Source: an uncultured Campylobacter sp. (GTDB lineage Bacteria; Campylobacterota; Campylobacteria; Campylobacterales; Campylobacteraceae). Taken from it: DNA of 5,897 nucleotides. The translations under genes and the position numbers were made by a program. Every line of letters starts with the position of its first letter. Position 1 is the first letter of the stretch. The stretch is from assembly GCA_938041615.1 (NCBI GenBank), contig CALISV010000241.1, forward strand, positions 1 through 5,897, given 5' to 3'. Under the pieces are notes generated by a model. That model was not told the DNA's origin, searched no databases, and saw only the letters and a list, made by a program, of their open reading frames with translations. Below, piece after piece: positions 1 through 5,897 of this stretch.

Positions 1-1
1 C

Positions 2-553
2 GCGCTTTTTCCTAAAATCACGCGCCAGATCAAGGCCGGCAACGAAGCCGAAGCTCTAAAATGGATGCGAAAAAGCTTTGAAATTTTATATTTTCTACTC
101 TTTGCAGCCACCATCGGCGGTATCGTTTTAGCCCAGCCTATCATCAAGCTGCTTTTTGAGCGCGGAAGCTTCACGCAGGCCGATACGGCAGCGACCGCGA
201 GCGTTTTGGCGGCATACATGATCGGACTTTTGCCTTTTGGGTTAGCTAAACTTTTTTCGCTTTGGCTTTATGCACATTTACAGCAAAAGCTAGCCTCCAA
301 AATCGCCGTTATCACGCTCGTTTTTAACCTCGTTTTGGCCGTTGCTTTAATGCAAAATTACGGCGCGTTCGGACTGGCTCTAGCTAGCTCGCTGGGCGGG
401 TTTTTGACGCTAGCTTTAAACGTCAAATTTTTTGGGATAAGGAAATTTTTAGCTATAATTGAGCCTAAAAAAATAACGCTTTTAAGCGCGGTTTTGGCTT
501 TAGAGGCAGTGATTTTGATATTTTTAAGGAAATTTTTAGATGCAAATTTTTGA
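2..553 (+). CDS. murJ: MurJ lipid II flippase, C-terminal part (5' end outside window)
   Basis: MurJ (MviN) is an inner-membrane protein of the MOP exporter superfamily that flips lipid II, the peptidoglycan precursor, to the periplasmic face. The frame is open from base 2, so the ATG at 65 is internal (fragment residue 22) and the true start lies upstream. The visible 183 residues begin [20 protein letters not shown], typical of the amphipathic stretch before a late transmembrane helix. They then show the family motif LFERGSFT (fragment residues 51-58) and about five hydrophobic segments, near residues 25-45, 63-90, 99-118, 120-143 and 157-178. The [18 protein letters not shown] stretch matches the MurJ pattern of a short basic loop between helices. 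MurJ proteins are usually about 460-520 residues, so roughly 60% is missing. The last 14 bases overlap cysS, whose ribosome-binding site lies inside murJ, which suggests translational coupling. Family assignment is firm; flippase activity is inferred from the family. Confidence 0.93.
   Translation, partial: ALFPKITRQIKAGNEAEALKWMRKSFEILYFLLFAATIGGIVLAQPIIKLLFERGSFTQADTAATASVLAAYMIGLLPFGLAKLFSLWLYAHLQQKLASKIAVITLVFNLVLAVALMQNYGAFGLALASSLGGFLTLALNVKFFGIRKFLAIIEPKKITLLSAVLALEAVILIFLRKFLDANF
526..530 (+). promoter_or_regulatory. Ribosome-binding site of cysS
   Basis: AAGGA, nine bases before the cysS ATG at 540, inside the 3' end of murJ. It supports the ATG at 540 as the start, although this makes cysS overlap murJ by 14 bases. 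It sits in the context TTTTTAAGGAAATTTTT, close to the sites of pyrD and the M16 peptidase gene. Confidence 0.75.
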
Positions 554-1928
554 TAGCGTAAAGAGAAAAAAAGTAGAATTTGAGCCCGTAAAAAGCGACT
601 TTGTGCGCATTTACGTTTGCGGGCCGACGGTTTATGACGACGCGCACTTAGGACACGCCAAAAGCGCGATTAGCTTTGATTTGCTTAGACGCACGCTAAG
701 CGAGCTTGGCTACAAGGTCAAATTCGTGCGAAACTACACCGACATCGACGATAAAATTTTAAAGAAAATGAGTGAGAGCGGCGAGAGTCTAGAAGCGATC
801 ACGGATAGATACATCGCAAGCTACGAGCGCGATATGAGCGCGCTTAACGTACTTGAGCCAGACGTCAAACCAAAAGCGACGCAGACGCTAAAAGAGATGA
901 TAGAGTACATCGAAATTTTGCTAAAAAACAGCTTTGCTTATGAGATCGCGGGCGACGGCATATACTTTGACACCGCAAAAGACGCGGAGTATCTGAGCCT
1001 GAGCGGTAAATTTGACACCGAAGCAAACGTCGCTCGCGTCGAGTCAAATTTGCAAAAAGAGGATAAAAAAGACTTCGTGCTGTGGAAATTTGACGAGAAA
1101 TGGTATGAAAGCCCGTTTGGCCGCGGTCGCCCAGGCTGGCACACCGAGTGCGTCGCGATGATAAAAAAGCACCTATCTAGCGGCGAAAAATTTGAGATCG
1201 ATATCCACGCGGGCGGGCTTGATCTGCTCTTTCCCCATCACGAAAACGAGGCTGCGCAGTGCCGCTGTGCCGAGCGCAAGAGCCTGGCTAAATATTGGCT
1301 ACACAACGGCTTTATCCAAGTAAATAACGAGAAAATGAGCAAGAGCCTGGGAAATAGCTTTTTCGTTAAAGACGCGCTGGAGCGAAATTTGGGCGAGGCG
1401 GTGAGATTTTATCTGATTTCTAGCCACTACAGAGCGAATTTTAACTTTAGCGAAGATGATCTAAACGCGGCAAAAAAGCGCCTAGATAAAATTTACCGTC
1501 TAAAAAAACGGGTTCTTGGCGCGGTGACAAATTTGAGCGCAAACGATAAATTTAAAAGCGAATTTATGTCCGCTATGGGTGACGATCTAAACACCTCAAA
1601 GGCGCTTGCTAGCGTAGATGAGTTTGTCCGCAGCGCAAACGACGAGCTAGACGCAAATCCTAAAGACAAAGCCAAAAAAGGCGAAATCGCGGCAAATTTA
1701 GAGCTGATAGCGCGCGTGCTAGGCATCTTGCAAATAGACGTGTTTGAGTATTTTCAGTTTGGAGTGAGCGATGAGAAGCGAGCATATATCGAGGATCTGA
1801 TAAATCAAAGAAACGAAGCCAAAGCGGCCAAAAACTACGAGCTATCGGATAAAATCCGCGATATGCTAGCCGCAAACGGCATCAGCCTCATGGATACTCC
1901 AAACGGCTGCATGTGGGAAAAGATATGA
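540..1928 (+). CDS. cysS: Cysteinyl-tRNA synthetase
   Basis: CysS is a cytoplasmic class I aminoacyl-tRNA synthetase that joins cysteine to tRNA-Cys using ATP. The 462-residue protein is complete and of normal length. The N-terminal Rossmann fold carries [13 protein letters not shown] (27-39), with HLGH as the HIGH signature, followed by [10 protein letters not shown] (64-73). GRPGWHTEC (196-204) and [10 protein letters not shown] (231-240) follow, then KMSKS (265-269). By spacing against E. coli CysS (C28, C209, H234, E238), the zinc ligands are C27, C204, H233 and E237, all present. Relative to E. coli as I recall it, about four residues are inserted between C204 and H233 (around SSGEKFE, 213-219). 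The helical C-terminal region with [20 protein letters not shown] (421-440) is the usual tRNA-binding part. The start at 540 is supported by AAGGA nine bases upstream and by [11 protein letters not shown], a typical CysS opening. It overlaps murJ upstream and msbA downstream, so it appears to be mid-operon. Nothing is missing from the active site. Confidence 0.97.
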   Translation: MQIFDSVKRKKVEFEPVKSDFVRIYVCGPTVYDDAHLGHAKSAISFDLLRRTLSELGYKVKFVRNYTDIDDKILKKMSESGESLEAITDRYIASYERDMSALNVLEPDVKPKATQTLKEMIEYIEILLKNSFAYEIAGDGIYFDTAKDAEYLSLSGKFDTEANVARVESNLQKEDKKDFVLWKFDEKWYESPFGRGRPGWHTECVAMIKKHLSSGEKFEIDIHAGGLDLLFPHHENEAAQCRCAERKSLAKYWLHNGFIQVNNEKMSKSLGNSFFVKDALERNLGEAVRFYLISSHYRANFNFSEDDLNAAKKRLDKIYRLKKRVLGAVTNLSANDKFKSEFMSAMGDDLNTSKALASVDEFVRSANDELDANPKDKAKKGEIAANLELIARVLGILQIDVFEYFQFGVSDEKRAYIEDLINQRNEAKAAKNYELSDKIRDMLAANGISLMDTPNGCMWEKI

Positions 1929-3649
1929 AGCAGATGAGCCTAAAAGAGGTCCTGCGGCGGTTTGCGCCCTATTTTAGGGATTATATTTCGTATTTTATCA
2001 TCGCGATCGCCGGCATGCTGATGGCTAGCGGCGGCACTGCGGCGTCGGCGTGGGTGATCGAGCCCGTGCTAAATAAAATTTTCATCGAAAAAAACAAAGA
2101 CCTGCTTTACCTTTTACCCTACGCCATCATCGCGATTTACTTTTTAAAAGGGCTTGGGACGTTTTTGCAGGCCTATTTTACGGCATATATCGGGCAGGAT
2201 ATCGTGAGGAGGTTTCGCGAAAAGCTACTAAAAAACCTGCTAAATTTGGATATGAAGTTTTTTAACGACTACCGCACGGGCGAGCTAATCAGCCGAAATA
2301 TCAACGACATCGACCGCATCAGAAGCATCGTTAGCTCCATGATCCCAGAGCTCATCCGCGAGGCTATCACGATCGCGGGACTGCTTTGCGTCGTGCTTTA
2401 TCAGAGCTTGCAGCTTGCGTTTTTTGCGCTAGTTATCATGCCCGCAGCCGTCTATCCGCTCTCAAGACTCGCAAAAAAGATGAAAAAAATCTCCCGCGCC
2501 TCGCAGGAAAAAACCTCCGACATCAGCTCGAAGCTGAGCGAAATTTTTACCAATATCGAGATCATCAAAGCAAACAACGCGCAGGAGTTTGAGCACGCTA
2601 AATTTACCGACGAAAACGCTAAATTTTTCAAACTAAATTTAAAAAGCGTAAAAGTAAACGAGATGGTAAGCCCGATGATGGAAATTTTTGGCTCCGTCGG
2701 CGTAGCGGCGGTCGTTATCATCGGCGGCAAAGAGGTAATAGACGGAAATTTGACGATGGGAAGCTTCTTTTCGTTTCTAACCGCGCTTTTCATGCTTTAT
2801 ACGCCTATTAAACGCATTTCAGGCCTTTATAACAAGATGCAAGACGCCGTGGTCGCGGCAGAGCGAACCTTTGAGCTACTTGATAAAGAGCCTCAAATTT
2901 TAAGCGGCGATAAACCCGTGCCGTCTGAAATAAATTTGATAAATTTTAAAGACGTCAGGCTAAACTACGACGACAAAGAGGTGCTAAAAGGCATAAATCT
3001 AAGCGCGAGCAAGTCCCAAACCGTAGCACTCGTAGGCAGTAGCGGCGGCGGAAAAAGCTCGATCGTAAATTTGCTCATGAGATTTTACGACGCAAACGGC
3101 GGAGCGATCGAGATAAACGGCGAAAATATCAAAAATTTTGACCTCGGTTCGCTTAGACAAAATATCGGCCTTGTGACCCAGCGCGTTTATATCTTTAACG
3201 ACACGGTCGCAAACAACGTCGCCTACGGCCGCGAATACGACGAAGCCAAGGTCGAGCTCGCGCTAAAAACGGCAAACGCTTATGATTTCGTGTCAAATTT
3301 GCCCCAGGGCGCGCAGACCGTTTTAAACGAATTCGGCACCAATCTCTCAGGCGGCCAGCGTCAGCGTATCGCCATCGCCCGCGCGCTCTACGACGACCCG
3401 CAAATTTTGATATTTGACGAGGCTACGAGCGCTCTGGATAACGAAAGCGAACAGCAGATAACCAAAGCCATCGCAAATTTACAAAAAGAAAAGATAATAT
3501 TTATCATCGCGCACCGCCTAAGTACGGTGCAAAATGCAGATAAGATCGCCGTTATCAGTGGCGGAAAAGTGGTCGGATTTGATACCGACGAGGCGCTTAG
3601 CAAGAGCTGCGAAATTTACGCGAAACTAAAAGGCGAAGCCCTTGTTTAA
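1925..3649 (+). CDS. msbA: MsbA-type lipid A/LPS ABC exporter (permease fused to ATPase)
   Basis: MsbA is a homodimeric inner-membrane ABC exporter that flips lipid A-core (LPS or LOS) to the periplasmic leaflet using ATP. This half-transporter has 574 residues from the ATG at 1925. The permease domain spans about 1-315, with hydrophobic segments near 22-47, 62-86, 144-178 and 258-292 (the last two longer ones cover paired helices). The ATPase domain has A-loop Y348, Walker A GSSGGGKS (371-378), Q-loop Q419, signature LSGGQ (474-478), Walker B ILIFDE (494-499) with catalytic E499, D-loop SALD (502-505) and switch H530. All are intact. Start choice: ATG 1925 overlaps the cysS stop as ATGA and has a weak GGGA six bases before it. 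A GTG at 1913 adds four residues, and ATG 1934 removes three. The related PglK flippase has the same architecture, but it normally lies in a protein-glycosylation locus; the murJ-cysS-msbA-pyrD order favours MsbA. The exact substrate is inferred. Confidence 0.9.
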   Translation: MKQMSLKEVLRRFAPYFRDYISYFIIAIAGMLMASGGTAASAWVIEPVLNKIFIEKNKDLLYLLPYAIIAIYFLKGLGTFLQAYFTAYIGQDIVRRFREKLLKNLLNLDMKFFNDYRTGELISRNINDIDRIRSIVSSMIPELIREAITIAGLLCVVLYQSLQLAFFALVIMPAAVYPLSRLAKKMKKISRASQEKTSDISSKLSEIFTNIEIIKANNAQEFEHAKFTDENAKFFKLNLKSVKVNEMVSPMMEIFGSVGVAAVVIIGGKEVIDGNLTMGSFFSFLTALFMLYTPIKRISGLYNKMQDAVVAAERTFELLDKEPQILSGDKPVPSEINLINFKDVRLNYDDKEVLKGINLSASKSQTVALVGSSGGGKSSIVNLLMRFYDANGGAIEINGENIKNFDLGSLRQNIGLVTQRVYIFNDTVANNVAYGREYDEAKVELALKTANAYDFVSNLPQGAQTVLNEFGTNLSGGQRQRIAIARALYDDPQILIFDEATSALDNESEQQITKAIANLQKEKIIFIIAHRLSTVQNADKIAVISGGKVVGFDTDEALSKSCEIYAKLKGEALV

Positions 3650-3658
3650 GCCTAAATT

Positions 3659-3667
3659 TGATAAAAT
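3659..3667 (+). promoter_or_regulatory. Possible extended -10 promoter element before pyrD
   Basis: TGATAAAAT fits the extended -10 pattern TGnTAnAAT used by the Campylobacter housekeeping sigma factor, which often lacks a clear -35 box. Transcription would begin around 3673-3676, giving a short leader with the pyrD ribosome-binding site and allowing pyrD and the peptidase to be expressed apart from msbA. The same letters arise easily in this AT-rich context (a similar GATAAAAT recurs at 3683-3690), so chance is a serious alternative. Confidence 0.3.
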
Positions 3668-3679
3668 CGCTCAAAATTT

Positions 3680-3684
3680 AAGGA
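3680..3684 (+). promoter_or_regulatory. Ribosome-binding site of pyrD, deciding the TTG start
   Basis: AAGGA lies six bases before TTG 3691. The next in-frame Met is codon 25, which would remove the conserved N-terminus, so this site settles the choice of TTG. It is part of CAAAATTTAAGGA (3672-3684), which recurs exactly before the peptidase gene (4755-4767). Confidence 0.75.
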
Positions 3685-3690
3685 TAAAAT

Positions 3691-4764
3691 TTGAATTACG
3701 AAACGCTAAAATCCATATTTTTTAAATTTGACCCCGAAACCGCTCACAAAATCGTCGAAAAAATGCTAAGTATCTCAGACTGCGTATTTCCGGGACTTTA
3801 TAGTATCGTCGCCAAAAACTGCGTCGTCACGGACGCAGCTCTTTCGCAAAATTTGCTAGAAACTAGCTTTTTAAATCCCGTAGGAATCGCCGGCGGCTTT
3901 GATAAAAACGCCACCATGCTGCGTCCGCTGGCGGCGCTCGGGTTTGGGCACGTGGAGTTTGGCACCGTGACGCCAAAACCGCAAGAGGGCAACGCAAAAC
4001 CTCGTCTTTTTCGCCTTATCGAAGAAGAGAGCATACAAAACGCGATGGGCTTTAACAACGAGGGCGCAGACGCCCTGAGCGCGCGCGTCGGCAAGCTCTA
4101 TCCGTTTGCGATACCGCTTTTTGCCAACATCGGCAAAAACAAAATCACGCCAAACGAAGAAGCGATCAAAGACTATGAAATTTTAGTCGCTAAATTTAAC
4201 GAAATTTGCGACTGCTTCGTCATCAACGTCTCCTCGCCAAACACCCCGAACCTACGCGAACTACAAGAGGAAAGCTTTATAAAAGACCTTTTTGCGCGCC
4301 TTACGCCGATCGCAAAAAAGCCGATAATCTTTAAAATCGCGCCCGATATGGACGACGACAAAGCCGTGCAGATATGCAAAACGGCCGTAGAAAGCGGCGC
4401 AAAAGGCGTTATCGTAAATAATACGAGCGTGGATTATTCGCTATCAAAGTCGCCAAATTTACAAAATTTCGGCGGGCTAAGCGGCAAGGTCATCGCCAAA
4501 CGCTCGCGCGAGCTTTTTAGCGCGGTGGCTAGCGAGCTTTACGGCAAGACGGTTTTGATCGCAAGCGGCGGCATAGACAGTGCCGAGGAAGCGTACGCGC
4601 GCATAAAATCAGGCGCAAATTTGGTTCAAATTTACACCTCCTTTATATTCAAGGGCCCAAACATCGCAAAACAGATAAACGAAGGTATTTTAAAGCTTTT
4701 AAAAGAGGATAATTTCGCCTCGATTAGCGAAGCGGTGGGCTGCGATATAAAAAACAAAATTTAA
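3691..4764 (+). CDS. pyrD: Dihydroorotate dehydrogenase (quinone), class 2
   Basis: PyrD oxidises dihydroorotate to orotate, the fourth step of pyrimidine synthesis, using FMN and passing electrons to membrane quinone. The 357-residue length and the N-terminal helical extension (about residues 1-45, FKFDPETAHKIVEKML) are typical of membrane-associated class 2 enzymes. The FMN barrel shows NPVGIAGGFDKN (62-73, K72), GTVTPKPQEGNAKPRLFR (91-108), NAMGFNN (117-123), INVSSPNTPNLRELQ (178-192), FKIAPDM (214-220, K215), NNTSVDYS (243-250), GGLSGK (261-266), and the phosphate-binding end ASGGI (291-295) with LVQIYTSFIF (311-320). By alignment with E. coli N172/S175/N177, the catalytic base is S182, with N179 and N184. 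A serine base is diagnostic of class 2; class 1 uses cysteine. The TTG start is chosen because AAGGA is six bases upstream and MNYETLKSIFFKFDPETAH begins as family members do. One oddity is Asn rather than the common Gly at 187. It probably shares a transcript with msbA and the peptidase gene. Confidence 0.96.
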   Translation: MNYETLKSIFFKFDPETAHKIVEKMLSISDCVFPGLYSIVAKNCVVTDAALSQNLLETSFLNPVGIAGGFDKNATMLRPLAALGFGHVEFGTVTPKPQEGNAKPRLFRLIEEESIQNAMGFNNEGADALSARVGKLYPFAIPLFANIGKNKITPNEEAIKDYEILVAKFNEICDCFVINVSSPNTPNLRELQEESFIKDLFARLTPIAKKPIIFKIAPDMDDDKAVQICKTAVESGAKGVIVNNTSVDYSLSKSPNLQNFGGLSGKVIAKRSRELFSAVASELYGKTVLIASGGIDSAEEAYARIKSGANLVQIYTSFIFKGPNIAKQINEGILKLLKEDNFASISEAVGCDIKNKI

Positions 4765-4767
4765 GGA
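4763..4767 (+). promoter_or_regulatory. Ribosome-binding site of the M16 peptidase gene
   Basis: AAGGA lies five bases before ATG 4773 and overlaps the pyrD stop codon TAA (4762-4764). Ribosomes ending pyrD would therefore cover this site, which suggests coupled translation of the two genes. Confidence 0.75.
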
Positions 4768-4772
4768 AATTT

Positions 4773-5897
4773 ATGCTTATAAAATACTCCAAAACAAAGC
4801 TCAAAAACGGCTTTGAGATCTATCACGTCCCCGCTAGCAAGGGCTCTAGCGTCATCAGCGTGGACGTGTTTTACCGCGTGGGCTCGCGAAACGAAACGAT
4901 GGGCAAAAGCGGTATCGCACACATGCTAGAGCACTTAAATTTTAAATCCACGAAAAATATGAAAGCGGGCGAATTTGACGAGATCGTAAAGGGTTTTGGC
5001 GGCGTAAATAACGCTAGCACGGGCTTTGATTATACGCATTATTTCGTCAAATGCTCAAAAGGCAACCTAGACGAAGCGCTTAGGCTTTATGCTGATATAA
5101 TGGAAAATTTGAGCCTAAAAGATAAAGAATTCCAGCCTGAACGCGACGTCGTGACCGAGGAGCGCAGATGGCGCACGGACAACTCTCCGATCGGCTTTTT
5201 GTACTTTACGCTCTTTAACGTCGCTTTTAGCTATCACCCGTATCACTGGACTCCGATCGGCTTTATCGGCGACATCAGAAACTGGACGATAGATGATATT
5301 AAAGAATTTCACGAGACGTACTATCAGCCGCAAAACGCGATCCTGCTAATCAGCGGCGATATCGATAAAAAAAGCGCGTTTGAGCTAGGTAAAAAGCACT
5401 TTAAAAATATAAAAAACAAAAAACCGCTACCAAAACTCCACTGTATCGAGCCCGAGCAAAACGGCGCAAAAAGGGCTGAAATTTACAAGGATAGCGAGGT
5501 AGAGATGCTAGCGCTTGCCTTTAAAATCCCGCCGTTTAATCACGAGGATCAGCCGCGTCTGGGCGCGCTAGCCGAGTATCTAGGCAGCGGGCAGAGCTCT
5601 GTTTTGCAGCGCGTTTTGATAGATGAAAAATGCCTCGTAAACAGCGTGGACGTCTATAATATGAGCAACATCGACGAGAGCTTGCTCATCGTACTAGCCG
5701 TTTGCAACCCTGGCGTCAAGGCCGAGGCCGTAGAGGAAGAGATCTGGCGTGTGCTAGAAAACTCAAAAACGCAAAAAATAGACGAAGACGAGATAACTAA
5801 GATAAAAAATAGCTTAAAAAGCGATCTCATTTACTCGTTAGATAGCGCGTCGAAGGTAGCAAATTTATACGGTAGTTATCTCGTTAGAGGCGATATA
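4773..5897 (+). CDS. M16-family zinc metallopeptidase (3' end outside window)
   Basis: The frame stays open from ATG 4773 to the window end, giving 375 residues of a protein I expect to be about 410-445. It has the inverted zinc motif HxxEH of M16 (inverzincin) peptidases in SGIAHMLEHLNFKSTKN: H50 and H54 bind zinc and E53 is the catalytic base. The third ligand is E130 in ERDVVTEERRWRTDNSP (from 123), 76 residues after H54, the same spacing as in mitochondrial processing peptidase beta; E123 matches the second conserved acid there. The peptidase domain is about 10-160 and the second, inactive-type M16 domain about 168-350, with EYLGSGQSSVLQRVLIDEK (268-286) typical of it. No signal peptide or membrane segment is visible, so it is probably cytoplasmic. 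Its size suggests the M16B group, which works as homodimers closing around unfolded peptides. It lies eight bases after pyrD, as I recall for H. pylori HP1012 and C. jejuni Cj0805, where dapA follows. Annotations often say PqqE or PqqL-like, but nothing here points to PQQ synthesis. The physiological substrate is unknown. Confidence 0.93.
   Translation, partial: MLIKYSKTKLKNGFEIYHVPASKGSSVISVDVFYRVGSRNETMGKSGIAHMLEHLNFKSTKNMKAGEFDEIVKGFGGVNNASTGFDYTHYFVKCSKGNLDEALRLYADIMENLSLKDKEFQPERDVVTEERRWRTDNSPIGFLYFTLFNVAFSYHPYHWTPIGFIGDIRNWTIDDIKEFHETYYQPQNAILLISGDIDKKSAFELGKKHFKNIKNKKPLPKLHCIEPEQNGAKRAEIYKDSEVEMLALAFKIPPFNHEDQPRLGALAEYLGSGQSSVLQRVLIDEKCLVNSVDVYNMSNIDESLLIVLAVCNPGVKAEAVEEEIWRVLENSKTQKIDEDEITKIKNSLKSDLIYSLDSASKVANLYGSYLVRGDI

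Larger units (their letters stand above)
3650..3690 (+). other. Intergenic spacer between msbA and pyrD
   Basis: At 41 bases this is the largest gap in the window, and the only one large enough for a separate regulatory element. It is AT-rich, contains AAATTT twice with a third copy running into the pyrD start, and holds the pyrD ribosome-binding site and a possible -10 element. I see no inverted repeat with a following T-run, so there is no sign that transcription stops after msbA. Confidence 0.7.

Noticed and set aside
65..553. ATG 65 as the start of a separate 162-residue membrane protein
   Set aside because: The frame is open to base 2 and the upstream residues continue MurJ homology, so this ATG is an internal Met of a gene truncated by the window edge.
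2386..2592. 68-residue same-strand ORF in another frame within msbA
   Set aside because: It lies fully inside the MsbA permease frame, is Arg-rich from frame shift of Lys and Ala codons, and has no ribosome-binding site.
2452..2793. 113-residue antisense ORF inside msbA
   Set aside because: It is a shadow of the MsbA frame with low-complexity Ser/Phe/Ile composition, no ribosome-binding site and no recognisable domain. MsbA is fully supported on the other strand.
3681..3689. GATAAAAT-like second -10 element overlapping the pyrD start
   Set aside because: A promoter there would start transcription downstream of the ribosome-binding site and within pyrD, so it could not serve the full gene.
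3650..3690. Terminator or pyrimidine attenuator after msbA
   Set aside because: There is no GC-rich stem with a following T-run, and the spacer is too short and too AT-rich for a leader attenuator.
3798..4094. 98-residue antisense ORF inside pyrD
   Set aside because: It has Ser/Pro/Ala-rich shadow composition with no motif, and lies entirely over conserved PyrD coding sequence.
5115..5333. 72-residue antisense ORF near the right end
   Set aside because: It lies over the M16 peptidase reading frame, which carries the conserved zinc ligand Glu region. The antisense product shows no domain.
1..5897. Defence system, mobile element, CRISPR array or horizontally acquired island
   Set aside because: All five genes are recognisable housekeeping families in a conserved order. 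Codon style and AAATTT frequency are uniform throughout, and no direct or inverted repeats beyond the short ribosome-binding block were seen.

Overview
The window looks like a piece of chromosomal core from an epsilonproteobacterium (Campylobacterota), most likely a Campylobacter of the moderately GC-rich oral group (C. showae/rectus/curvus/gracilis type). This rests on three things: the proteins read as Campylobacter-like; the order murJ-cysS-msbA-pyrD-M16 protease matches the order I recall from C. jejuni (where dapA follows), with its murJ-cysS and pyrD-protease-dapA parts also adjacent in Helicobacter pylori; and the hexamer AAATTT is extremely frequent throughout, with a base composition less AT-rich than C. 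jejuni. The species cannot be fixed from sequence reading alone.

Layout, all on the + strand: (1) 2-553, the C-terminal 183 residues of MurJ, the lipid II flippase, cut by the left edge. (2) 540-1928, complete cysteinyl-tRNA synthetase CysS, overlapping murJ by 14 bases. (3) 1925-3649, complete MsbA-type ABC exporter, overlapping cysS by 4 bases (ATGA). (4) A 41-base spacer carrying a Shine-Dalgarno site and a possible extended -10 promoter. (5) 3691-4764, complete class 2 dihydroorotate dehydrogenase PyrD with a TTG start. (6) An 8-base gap, then 4773-5897, an M16-family zinc peptidase cut by the right edge after 375 residues. No stretch of 300 bases lacks a gene, and I see no terminator, tRNA, rRNA, insertion sequence, CRISPR array or recent-transfer signature.

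The tight same-strand packing suggests one transcription unit. Its members do not form one pathway: MurJ and MsbA flip the lipid-linked precursors of peptidoglycan and lipopolysaccharide across the inner membrane, CysS charges tRNA-Cys, PyrD makes orotate for pyrimidines and passes electrons to the quinone pool, and the M16 peptidase has no assigned substrate here. It is best read as a housekeeping and envelope-growth operon. I found no credible undescribed system; the points worth a second look are the AAATTT excess, the repeated 13-base ribosome-binding block, the start-site choices, and the conserved but functionally unassigned peptidase.
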